Assembly: GCF_017562075.2 (NCBI RefSeq)
Contig: NC_054082.1
Coordinates: 54,183,681 to 54,247,680, forward strand
Length of the DNA stretch: 64,000 nt
Source: Anopheles merus
Taxonomy: Eukaryota; Arthropoda; Insecta; Diptera; Culicidae
Direction: 5' to 3'
Under the pieces are notes generated by a model. The model made no database searches, was not told the DNA's origin, and saw only the letters and a list, made by a program, of their open reading frames with translations. Of the stretch, positions 1-11,400 are shown piece by piece. Both the position numbers and the translations under genes were made by a program. Every line of letters starts with the position of its first letter. The stretch's first letter is position 1.

Positions 1-1585
1 AAAGGCATCGTAAATTCCCGTGAGTTACATTCGTTTGTCTGTCCATCAAAACTAAGGTTTACAAATAATCTCCTTAATTTAACAGTAATTCGTTTTTTGA
101 AACCTAATGTTTACAAGCGATATTCGTTCAGTGTTTTTAAGGCGTGTATGGCATCATTTTGATTGCTCGTGACTGGGAAGTTTACTTTTACAGTAATGTT
201 TTATCGTCGTATATTTTCATTCTTTATTCCAATCTTGTTGTGATATTCAGTTTGAAGTGTTTTTGGATCATTCCATCGAGCAAACAGATGAAATCTTCCG
301 CAGACTTTTTTGTTTTAAAAGAATCCATCTAACTATTCATATTGTTGCATTTCCCGCTACAAATTATTATCATTTGCAAACGCTGTCAGTCTCGATCACT
401 ACTTATACATTTGAAAAAAGGACATTGGAATGTAATTCGTATACCGCAACCAGAAACCATCTCCGCCGTTACTGATAATTCAGCAAAGTTTTTTTCGCAT
501 TTAAGAAACCCCTAAGCAAACCAAAGAAGAAGACAAAACAAAACAAAAAACATGACCAAGCTTAGTTCGTCTCATTATTTGTTGTACCTTTTTTTGTGCA
601 GCTCTCTATTCAAGATTTTAAACTATTTTTACCTGTTCGCAACAATGTCGGCAAATACAATGTGTAAAACAGTCCGATTCGTTGCTCTCGGAAGTTGGAT
701 CTTTTTCCTTTGCACTCTTATAGTCTGCTGAATTGTGAATATCAATTGAGCGATGAGTTACTAAATTATTTAATCCAGTATATTATTTACATTGGGCAAG
801 CTATCGTTTTATTGTTGTGTATTTTTAACATTGTGTTGTTCTTAATGATTTTAATTTCCCGATAGTGTCATGCTTTTTTTTTTTTTGAACGACATTGCCG
901 TTCAGTGTATATACAAAATACATGCATACATAGAGGTGCTCGATTTTATACGAGTATAAGATACCGATCATCAACCTATCAGAAAGCTGTAATCTTTTAC
1001 ACCAAGTTGAATTAATCTAAAGAAAAAAAAACTGGTCAATTCAGACCATAGATCGTTGCGTTGAAAAAGAAACATGCTTAAAAAGTGTATTTAGTTTGCG
1101 AACATGGATTATTACACATTGATTATAGGGGACAGAATTGGATGAACAGGTGACCACCACCAAGGGATGTGACCAGCTAGAAGGAATAATGCGTAGTGAA
1201 TGCAAAATTTATAAAGAAAGAAGAGAAGAAAATGGAATGTTTTTTATAGCATCAGTTTGCTCGTGCTACAACAATCAATGAGCCCCAATTTGAATGAAAC
1301 AAAGAAACGTTTAAAACAAGAGTAGAAAGCAGTAAGTTGATGAAAATAACAACCCTAAATATAATGAAATTAATTGAAAACAGTGTATGGCTAGTGCAAA
1401 ACATAACAGAACAGAACAGTACATGTGTAAACATGTGTTTTGAATACGGACGAAAGAAATTCATCAAGAAATCAATCATTCAATAAATTCAATTACTGCC
1501 AACCAGCATCTTTGGTGAGTACACGAGTGAAGAGAAAAATGCATTCTTCGGATTGTTGTAAACATGATAACATATAACAATATCT
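1..1585. other. Intergenic / 3' flank without a recognisable gene
   Basis: AT-rich sequence. The only open frames are short (up to 75 codons), with low-complexity translation and no family signature. The right part must hold the 3' UTR of the minus-strand zinc-finger gene. I see no other feature. Confidence 0.5.
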
Positions 1586-3801
1586 TCACTTCTCATCCCT
1601 TTTCATAACACCATGCTTCTGCTGTTGGTGCCGTTTGAGGGAGCTTTTACTAACGTAAGAACCATTGCAAACATGGCACAAGTACCGATCCTCCCGATGG
1701 CTCGCTGCAATATGCTCGTTCAGATGCGACCGTTGCAAGTAGCTCTTGCCACACTCCCCACACACAAACGCTCGCTCCTGCCGATGTCGGGAGCGTTGGT
1801 GTTTGTTCAGATGATCTTTCGTGGTAAAAGATTCGTTGCATTCGTCACACCGGTAGTCCTTTCTCGCGCTGTGCACACTCCGAATGTGCGCGTTCAGGTT
1901 CGAGTTGGCTGTAAACGTTTTCTCGCAGTACAAACAAGCGAATGCCTTAATGCCTGTGTGTCGTTTCAAGTGATACTTCAGCCCGGATATGGAACTGAAC
2001 CGACGATCGCAAAGCATGCAATAGACGGACTCCGATGGCTCCATGTCCGATGGATGTATGCGTTGGTGATGGGTTTGCAGCTCCTGGTTTGATGTCGTGC
2101 GGAACTGGCAGTGTGAGCATTGCTGCAATTCCGTCCCATTGACACCCGCACCCTGATCTGAAGTGTTGGAGTGCTCCAGTTGTTCGTAGTACAGACATCT
2201 GTGCTTTTCGAGGTTGTGCTTCCGCTGGAAGGTGCGGTCGCACAGATTACAGGTAAACACATAACCGCTTTCCTCCTCGTGCACCGAATAGTCCAAGGAT
2301 GTGCTTTGGACTAGCGAAAGCGCTTCCTCCATTTCGGGTATGTTGCTCTCACGAAATCGAACATTCTCCTTCAGATGTTCGCGCCGATGGATTCGATAGC
2401 TTGCATGCCGTGTAAAACTAGCTCCACAATCGTTGCACACCAAACTGGACACGTCGTGCTCTTCCGCCAAATGAATCGTCAGGTTTCGCTGGCTCTGAAA
2501 CCCTTGCTTACACTGTGGACACAGATACATGCACACTTCTTCCTGTTTCTCCGATTCATCCATTCCCTTGAGGTAGATGTCATAATCGTCGATCAGATAC
2601 TCTTCTCCATTATCGATATACTTGTTCCAGATCTCATCATTCTCGAACGTTTCATCGAGAAAATCCTCTAGAACCGTCCGCTGATCGATGCGCGGTTCTA
2701 GCGGCTGACAAGTTTTTGGCCTCTCCGGAACGCTCCGAACGAGATGCAAGTTCTGCAAAAAACGATCCTGCTCAACGTCTACTACCTTGTCGTCCTCGAG
2801 CAATTCCAGCTCTTTGCCAAACAGGGACACTGCATTTAGCAGTGTGCCATGAAATTCTTTCGCTGGAGTATTGGTATCATCTTCCGCGGAATGTTGCTCC
2901 TGCAAATGGTTCATTAACGCTACATAGCTGTCGTAGGAATGCGTTGCCTCCGCATTCCGGCAATGCCCACAGTAATACGGATTCACCTCTTGCCCGTGGG
3001 CTGTGCGAAGGTGTCGATTGAGACATTTCTTGAGCCGTTCCTGCTTGTTGCAAAACCGGCAAACAAAAAGCCCATCTCTATGACTGGTACGCACGTGCTC
3101 CAACAGTTGACATTCGTCCGTCCATCCGCTGTTGCAAAAGCTGCACACATGGTCCTTGTGAAAGCGCATGTGGTTTTGTAAGTTGGTTTTTGTCAGAAAC
3201 TGTCGCTCACAGATGTAACAGCGGTGCAATTCTTGGGACTCGTGATAGATTGCATTGTGCTGAAGCAGGCCACGGTTGGTTTTGAACGATTTCTGACACG
3301 CTGAGCAGTAATGAAACTTCTGCTGATGCTGTTTCGATGGACAGTGTTGCACTTTCGCATGCTTTTCTAAATCCTGCATCGATTCAAATGCCGAATCACA
3401 GTCTGTACAACGTGTGGTGGTGGTGTTAACCTTTTTGGGCGATGCAGTGTTACTATGCTCTTTCATGGTGATGGTTGTTATTAATGTTTCGTAGAATAGA
3501 AAGCAATTTTCGAGTCGCTCCAAACATGTTGTGCATATACCATTCGTTTTTTGTAGTAAGGATTCCTAAGAAAAACAATATATATCACAAATATTTTCAT
3601 CTACAAGAGAGAGTGAGAGAAAGCGATAGAGATAGAGAGAGAGAGAGTATTACTTACTTGGGGTAACTGGAAAATTCCAATCATTTCACGTATTTTCACT
3701 TCCCTTTCCAAAAGAAGCACCACGGATTCGAACTCTATCAATCGATCTGCAGCAATCTCGTTGCAGCAATTGCACCGGATTGTACGATGCCGCTGCTGCA
3801 T
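1586..3801 (-). CDS. ZAD-domain C2H2 zinc-finger protein (two coding exons)
   Basis: Probable nuclear DNA-binding regulator. Exons 3801-3658 and 3565-1586, separated by a 92-nt GT-AG intron in phase 0, give 707 residues. Exon 1 carries CNCC (residues 10-13). The first codons after the splice, upstream of the first in-frame ATG of exon 2, encode ICTTC (C59, C62) followed by LERLENCFLFYE. Together these make the four-cysteine zinc-finger-associated domain (ZAD), a dimerisation module characteristic of insect C2H2 proteins. About 15 C2H2 fingers follow, in three runs: roughly residues 80-270, 390-520 and 540-700. The acidic linkers between runs hold no fingers. The finger near residue 500 is imperfect at its second histidine pair. 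The gene is divergent from dephospho-CoA kinase, with about 550 bp between starts. The intron holds a GA-rich repeat. I cannot assign a one-to-one Drosophila orthologue. Confidence 0.88.
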
Positions 3802-4351
3802 GATAACGTTCCAACCGACGCCCTATGGCCCATAGATCATACACAGGTATACAAATAATAGTACTTTAGTAATATGAATGGATGATTGTTTTGCGTTCCG
3901 AAACACGCACCAAACTGAGACGCTCGGAAATAATATGCAGAAACTGAACTGAAAAACAACAATCTTGGACTCTGGAGTTTGACAGCCGGGTTTATTTTTA
4001 TGGTGAGGCCTCACGCACACATCCACAACCGACACAGCAATTTGACAGGTGTCGTGCTTGTCGCAAGTTGTGGGTTCACGCAGCATGTAGATGGATGTTG
4101 CACTTTTCCATTAGTTAATATTTTCATTCTGTATTGAAGTAATCCGACGATAGCCTAATCCCGTTTTACAGCTTGCCAGGCGAACTACAGTGCATGGTAA
4201 GATGATATCAAACCATCGTGCCAATGCTGTTTTCATTCCCTGTCTGCTTCTTTTCAGCGTATTCAACAGTGAACACACTCTGCGCTGCCCATCCCAATAC
4301 CACATCATATTAGCTTAATTCATAATTTCTACGCGTCACACTGGTGGTGAA
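3802..4351. promoter_or_regulatory. Divergent intergenic region between the zinc-finger gene and dephospho-CoA kinase
   Basis: This 550-bp gap separates two head-to-head start codons, so it must hold both promoters and 5' UTRs. I see no TATA box. Open frames here (3823-4086 and 4111-4308, minus) have no recognisable content. Confidence 0.5.
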
Positions 4352-5471
4352 ATGTTTCTCGTTGCCTTAACCGGCGGTATCGCCTCTGGAAAGAGCACCG
4401 TGACAAAGATCTTCCGCGACAACGGAGTTCCGGTAATCGATGCCGATGCCATCGCCCGCCAAGGTAGGTGTAGCACGTTTGCGACACGATATATAATCGG
4501 GGGCCGTTGACACCATCGCGCTTGCCGTGGGATCGTGCACGACCGCTGCGTGGGTCGGGTGGAGTGGTAGATGAGCGTTTGTCGTTTAGCATAGCAGTTG
4601 CATAAGCAAATAATCATTTCATGGCACAGTTGTACGCCCATTCGCGATAAAAGTTCCGTCCTATTTAGATACATACATACTGATACCTATTACCCGTTGC
4701 TATGTTCTAGTGGTTGAACCGGGCCGACCAGCATGGCATAAAATCAAGGCCGCCTTTGGTGAGGAAGTCTTCCATGCCGAAAGCGGAGAGCTGAACCGAG
4801 AAGCGCTCGGGCGCATCATATTCGATGACGTAGAGAAGCGCCGAGTGCTGAATGAAATCACACATCCCGAAATTCACCGCACCATCTATCGGGAGGTGAT
4901 CAAGTGTTTCTTTATGGGGCACAATTTTGTTGTGCTCGATCTACCGCTGCTGTTCGAAATACGAGTCATGTTGAACTACATCCATAAAATCATTACCGTC
5001 ACATGGTGAGCGAACTTGGTGGAACTTGTTTCCTGCTGAACACTGTTAAGAATAACGTTCTGTTTCTGTGTGTTTTACAGCGAGGAAGATATTCAAGTCA
5101 CCCGTTTGATGGATCGGAGTCAATACACCGAGGCAGAGGCGAAAAAGCGCATCAAAGCACAGATGCCACTGGAGCTAAAATGCGAACAATCACATTTTGT
5201 GATTGAAAATTCAGGTCAGGACAACGCATACCGAAACAGTGTGCCACAGTAGTAGAGCTTCAGTGTTGTGTTTTTTGTTTTCGGCATTTTTTTTTCTTTC
5301 ACAGGTACACTAAGAGACACTGAAGAACAAACGCTAAAAATCCTCGCCATCCTGCAGGATAGTAATCAGCATTGGAAAATACGTGGCGTCATCTTTGCTA
5401 CGGCGGCGTTGCTCGTTTCCAGCATTGCGTGGCTTTTAAACTACAAGTACAAGTGGTTCAACTCGAACTGA
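4352..5471 (+). CDS. DCAKD: Dephospho-CoA kinase domain protein, membrane-anchored
   Basis: Phosphorylates dephospho-CoA at the 3'-OH using ATP, the last step of coenzyme A synthesis. Four exons join in phase: 4352-4463, 4711-5005, 5081-5214 and 5305-5471, giving 235 residues. The N-terminus has the P-loop TGGIASGKST (residues about 7-16), then VIDADAIARQ. Exon 2 continues with VVEPGRPAWHKIKAAFG and LDLPLLFE, both typical of the family. Exon 3 holds the lid region (TRLMDR...AEAKKRIKAQMP). The last exon ends with a hydrophobic stretch (about residues 208-226) and a short basic tail, so the protein is probably tail-anchored, as in animal DCAKD proteins. The start is the first ATG and places the P-loop at the usual distance. 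A candidate AATAAA lies at 5950-5955. Confidence 0.93.
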
Positions 5472-6707
5472 TTGAGCCGCGTGCGAGCTACGCTGTGATT
5501 CGCCGACGATTGATTTTATTTCGTAGCCAAAACTCGCCGCTCCTCTCCTTCCCTGGTGGCATTATTCGTTTTTCATTAAGTGCGTGTTTCCTATTCCCCG
5601 AATTTTGTTATTGTTTTGTCGTCGCATCTATTGATGTAGAGTTTAGGACGAAGCTACATCACCGTGCAATACGTGTCCTTGCGTGTAAATAAGTAGCACT
5701 TCAAGATGTACAGAAAAGTCAATAGTGTAGGTAATCGCGCGTTTTTTTTTTTTGCTTCAGTAAACACAGACAGAGGGCATTTAATAATCGGATAGTAATG
5801 TGCTGAAGATGCAATCTAATGTGTTCGTGTGCACGGGTACTTGGTGTGGTGTCTGCGTGTGCAATGCAAGCTAAATGAGCTATATGCTTTTCCTTTTTAC
5901 ATCGTCCTGACGGAGATAATAGAAATATAGAAAAGCGAAAAAAAACGTAAATAAAAAAGGTTGTTTTTTACTGCACAGTTGAAATAGATTACTGAAAGAA
6001 CAATATAATCTTCGGTTGTATATATAAACAAAATTCGCTGCAAAATGCTAACTAACAACATAAAAAGGAAAGCCTTTATCGAAATGTTCTTCCATTTATG
6101 ATTGTCGGTGGGCAATAAATCCCGTTTCCAGCTCATTACCATTCGCGTTTTGTCCAATTTCGTGACGACGCGATCGCACTGTGCTTTCACTCTGTATAGC
6201 TCTCTTGCTTTCTTTTTCTGTTTCTTTACCCGCGTAGAACAACAATCGATCCCGGAGGAACGTGATGGTGCTCGCGAAAGGGGGTGAAATTTCTAGAAAA
6301 AAAGAAGATTCCCCTTTCCGCGGGCACTCGTGCACCTACTACCACGCGGGGACACCGTACTGGCTGCAAAAGTCTAGCCGATAAAGCGATCTGGAACCGG
6401 TCTGCGGGATTTCCATGTCCCGTCTCTTGCTTCCTCCACGACCATTCTCGAACGCACCCATTTCTCTTCATCACTTAATCATAATAATATCATATGTTTA
6501 GTGTTTATTTACTTCGCGATCACTTTACCACTACACTTACGCTGTGATCTCTGACTTTGCGTATACAAACGATCGCGACCGCGGCTGTTTCAATGCGTTG
6601 GACGTTTTTTTTTTGTTTCTGTACTCGGCGTAAAATTAAGTTCGTGTGTGTATGTGTACAGACGAACGACGGAACAGTTATGATGTAGTGGTGGTGTGGC
6701 TTGAACT
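5472..6707. other. Spacer between dephospho-CoA kinase and mfas
   Basis: Contains the 3' UTR of the kinase gene and the upstream region of mfas. Short open frames on both strands have low-complexity translations. No gene is visible. Confidence 0.5.
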
Positions 6708-6739
6708 TATAAATACAAGTGCACCGGTGTGATCAGTTG
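6708..6739 (+). promoter_or_regulatory. mfas: Core promoter of mfas: TATA box and initiator
   Basis: A TATAAATA sequence at 6708-6715 is followed by an insect initiator (ATCAGTT, with the likely +1 A at 6735) 27 bp after the start of the TATA box. This is the canonical spacing. A 5' UTR of about 199 nt would then lead to the ATG at 6934. The call is from sequence only; alternative promoters are possible. Confidence 0.65.
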
Positions 6740-6933
6740 TTTGTTTCGTGGAAAACGTACTACAGCGCGGATCGCGAACGCTAAGCGGAAAGCCCTTCCG
6801 GAGCCTGTTCAGGCAGAGTCAGGTCGTCGAAATTGTCTGTGCTGTGTGTGTGCGAAACTGTGTTCTAATTGGTTGGTGGAAAGTGATCTGTGTAACGTAG
6901 GGTGATCTGTGCAACGTACAGAAACCGAGAACG

Positions 6934-8382
6934 ATGGAACGTGCCCGTGTCCGTGCGATCGGGGTTCCCTTCGCCCTGTTGCTGTTGCTTGCTCTGGCTG
7001 CTCGTTCGGTGACCTCTTTCGAGTAATGCATTTTGTTGTTGTTGTTGCTTCGTTTCACCATCCCATGTCCCGTTATTCCCCGGCCATCCTTATCCGATCC
7101 TTAATAACGCTTCCACCTTCGATCGATTGTCCTGTCCCGGTGCGGGTTGACCTTCGTTCAGTAATTGAGCTTCCAGCTTCGCAAGTAGCCGATCGTTAAT
7201 TATTGAACAATCATTCCAGATCGTGATCGTAGCACTGTCTCAAGCCGTATGCTGTGACGCGTACAATTATCTTGCTTCAAATTTAATTATTTCTAATTCC
7301 ACACCGTTCAGTTGGAGTAAACGATCAGTAGGGAAGCGCAAAAGAGTAGTAGTAGTAGTAGTAGTAGTAATAGGAGCAGTAGTGTTGGTACCGTGTAACC
7401 CTACCGTGGTACCGTGGACCGGAAGATGGCACGAGATTCTAGAAGTTTCTCATTCCCATTTCGCCATCTTTCCACTCCAACGTCCTCAGAGGCGGATCAT
7501 GTTTGGGGTGGTAATTGGTGGTGTTTTGCGTGTTTTCACTACTCAATTGGCACTTGCTTAGCGTTTACTACGGACACCCAATCGTCCAAATGTGATGTAG
7601 GGTTGATTATTCAATAATGGATGTTGCTGTGGAAGGCCAGTTTAGAATATAGCCTCTTCCGTTTGAACGAACGAGATAGGGACACACAGGAATAGGGACG
7701 GCGGACTAGCGATCGTTCGTAGGATAGAAAGGAAAACGGAGATAAGCGACGCTGAATTAGCAATGAGCAGACTCGTTAGCGGGAGAAAACAACCCCTTTC
7801 CATTTTTTGCGACGGGATTCGACGGAATCGTTCAGAACCAAATCGTACTTTCTCCAGCCCAGCTCCAGTGTGCAAAAGAAAGCTGATTGTGCTCCATGCG
7901 CGATACCATGGCCTCGTGCATGAACGGTCTGGAAAAATGGAAAATATTGAATTGACGTCCTTCCTTGACCCGTTGATCCTCTAAATCCATTAACAGCTAA
8001 CACCGTCACTGCCTTAAAATACTTTCCATTTTTTATGTGACTAATCTCGACCGCAATGCAATCCGTTAAAGGGTGTACTGCTTGTTAATTGTTTAATTTT
8101 GAAAATTTTGGTTTCGGTTTTTGTTTTCGTTTCATCTAACCACCAACCACCAAATGTTCGTCGCCACCACCACCTTCAACAACCACAACAACATTAACAA
8201 CTACACGAACGTTATCTATTGTTACTACCCAACCGGGGGCGATCGGTGTTGATTGCGTGGTTTTCACCCGGGCTCTACAACAAAATCATCAATAACTCTG
8301 TGGTCGCGGGACTCGGAAATCAATGGTGACCGTGTGTTATCCCATGCGCGCACAAACAAATAAACTTTCACACAAACACACA

Positions 8383-8475
<93 letters not shown>

Positions 8476-11400
8476 ATACACACACATGATCACACAATGG
8501 TATATCCGATGTGGTATTATTGGTTTTATATACCGTGGTTTTATATACACAACCTAAAGTGGTTTGGATGACGAAGTCATCCGGCTAACCGGACTTGGCG
8601 AAGATTTGGCCGAGTGGCCGGCAGAATTGCACGAACCGATTGCCACGGCCGATGTCAATCCATTCCTCTGGATGCTACGCCATATAGATGAGCCTGACCG
8701 TGTCAATGACCATCACTATTCCAGGGTACCGGAAGCGGTGGTCGGTGCGTTTGGTGGATCGGAACGGGAAACCGCTACGATCGGTGGCCAGGATCGCGAA
8801 TCACTGGGTAAGTATCTGTTTGCATTTCTTAAGGCGAGGGCCCTCTTTTGCGGTCATTTACACCCAATTTGTTCCACATCGTTGCACAGAGTTGGAGAAG
8901 AATCGGATTCGCAAAGCCAACAACACAGATGGTTCTAACTAGAACGCTGAGTCGAATCGAATGATTTGTTTCTTCTAGTAGTATCTTTCTTGATCTCATC
9001 CGCTTCAGATCTCATGTTAGCAAAAGCATATGCTTTAGCAGTGTTAATGCATACAAAATCATCGAATGGCGTAAGACGCAATAAATTAGATTGAATAACA
9101 CGACGCTTCAATGATCGATGGAGGTTAATGGTAGGGTACATAAATATACCTTTAATATTGTGCATATGCTGCAACTCGGTGTAAATGCATTTTGGTTGAG
9201 CGTTTTCTTTTGCCTTGAAACCTGGTCCATGAATTGAAAACTGATCTGTTGCGCATATACGTATATTCATCCATCCATCCATCCAAACCATGGATCTACC
9301 TTAGCACACTATTACTGACCAAGAATTCGTCTTCCACTCCAGAATCGGACGCAGAAACGTTTGCCGACGAGCTGGGCCAGAATCCGGATGACAGACAACC
9401 ATCTTCAGTACATCGACCGGGACTAACACCGCCGTATCGTCCGCCGGCAGCCCAACACCCCGATGTGGAGACGGTGGATGATGGCCGCCAACCACCGTTC
9501 GATGCCAGCTCGCTGTTCCAGCATCATTTCAACTCGTTCTTCAATACGCCACTGGAGACGGGCTTCTTTGGAACGGCCGGTCTTCCCGGATTCGGTTTCT
9601 TTGACACCAACGCCAACCGTCCGTGGTGGAAAGGGTAAGTTCGTATCTAGTACAGGCTGGAGAGTAGCGATGAGCAATGGATAAATTGGTAGCAAATTGT
9701 CGCACGGTGAACAAACCCCAAACCCCTCCGATCCGTGATGCACTAATAATTTGCATTCAGCGCCTAATGCTACAGTCTCCGTGCACACACACCCAGTCGC
9801 ACTACGCTTTATCGATAGTAATGTGTGCGCCTTGGAGAGTGGATAGTGCATAAAAACTGTGCCAACATGTGGTGCAACAGCGCACACTGCACACCGTCGC
9901 GCACCAACAACGCGCATGGACAACAGGCCGGATGACATGAAAAAGAACCAAACGCAAACACATGTTTTTGGTGTGTAAAGATCAACATCATCAGCATTGA
10001 TCAAAGGCGGGTTGCATGTGGCATTTTTACACCACGATCCTGGGGTGTGCAACGGCTTGGTGTGCCGTACCGTGGAAAGAACGCCGCGTAAAGATCGGTT
10101 CCGATAGGGAATGAACTGTGTTCACATAGTTTGTGAAGCAAAATCAATATGAACATGGGAAAGCAGGACTGTTTGATCACTGTTCTCGTTTGAGACTGTT
10201 CTCATTGTCGTTAAGCACCTATTTACATAAAAAAGAAAGGCACAAAAAACGTTTTACTTACTTTCCTCTGGTGTCTCGCTGGCTCGATTTTTTTTGCAGT
10301 AGTAAAATAGTAGAAAAGGAACACTGTATAAACAGGATAAAAGGTAAACGAAGCATCCGTGCACAATGATAATGATGTGGAATATTGAAAACCCCATTTT
10401 TGGAAGAGCAACACATACAGCAGCAAGTCGATCTTGAACCATTACCGTGTCTAGACTGACCTACATTATTTCGCAGGTATCGCATCCGGTCCCGCAATCC
10501 AGTAGAAAGTTCCAACGAGCTCATAAGCGATTTTCGGGTTTAGGTAGGCGGTTGCTAGGGTAACAATTTAACCCAAGCGATACGCTGGGAAGTTTGTCGC
10601 CCTTGGGACGGAACAATGTAACTCGGATGGGTTGTTAAGGTAGATTTTGCTAATTTTGAAGTGTTTTTTTGAGAGAGGAAGAGAAATGGGTACATTCCTT
10701 TCAAGTGCTTTCCAAGGTGAGCCCAAGATTTCAGGTTTGTGTTAAATCCATTTACGTACCCCAGACGGCGGATACCATTGTGTCGCTCGACAAACTTCCG
10801 GACGGTAAGATTTTGCGGTTGTTTTTTTTTTTTGGAACGCAACGTGAGAAGGTTATTTGTTGGGCAAAGTCTGTCCGTATCCGTGGGATAAATTAGAACG
10901 ATCTGTTTCTTTTATTTTTGATAGCAAGACATGTACAATGTAGTAGAGCGTGTGGGTGTTTTGTGCACGTTGAGACAAGTGCGCAAAAAAAAACCGTAGC
11001 TTGTAACACACATTGTTGCGGTGTGTGGGAGCTGTCGATGCACAAGCACAGGAGAATGGTTTCATGAGACCATAATTAGGCATTACATGCTGTCGGATCT
11101 CCAGCTTTCACAAACAAAATGGCTGTATGCAACGCATTGCGCTTTATGATTGCACCGGCTGATAGACACGCATCGCAGGGAGCTGGCTAGTATATACAAT
11201 CAGAAGGTGTTGTAAAGAGAGCTTTTATGTTGTGTAATTTAATTTACGACATTTATTTTGTACGTGTAGTTTTTTTCAACTTGACTACGTTTCGAACCCT
11301 ATTTGGGGGTTTCCAGCTTGATTTATAAGCAGTTTGTTTTCCGGTAAAGGAAAAATAGAAATATCGGAATTCCTGAAAATAAGGAATTTCTCCGTTTCAT

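Noticed and set aside
8264..8571. Cys-Val and His-Thr open frames of 60-82 codons
   Set aside because: They are translations of the (CA)n microsatellite.
9423..10052. 209-codon minus-strand open frame
   Set aside because: It runs antisense across an mfas exon and its intron and shows no recognisable protein family.
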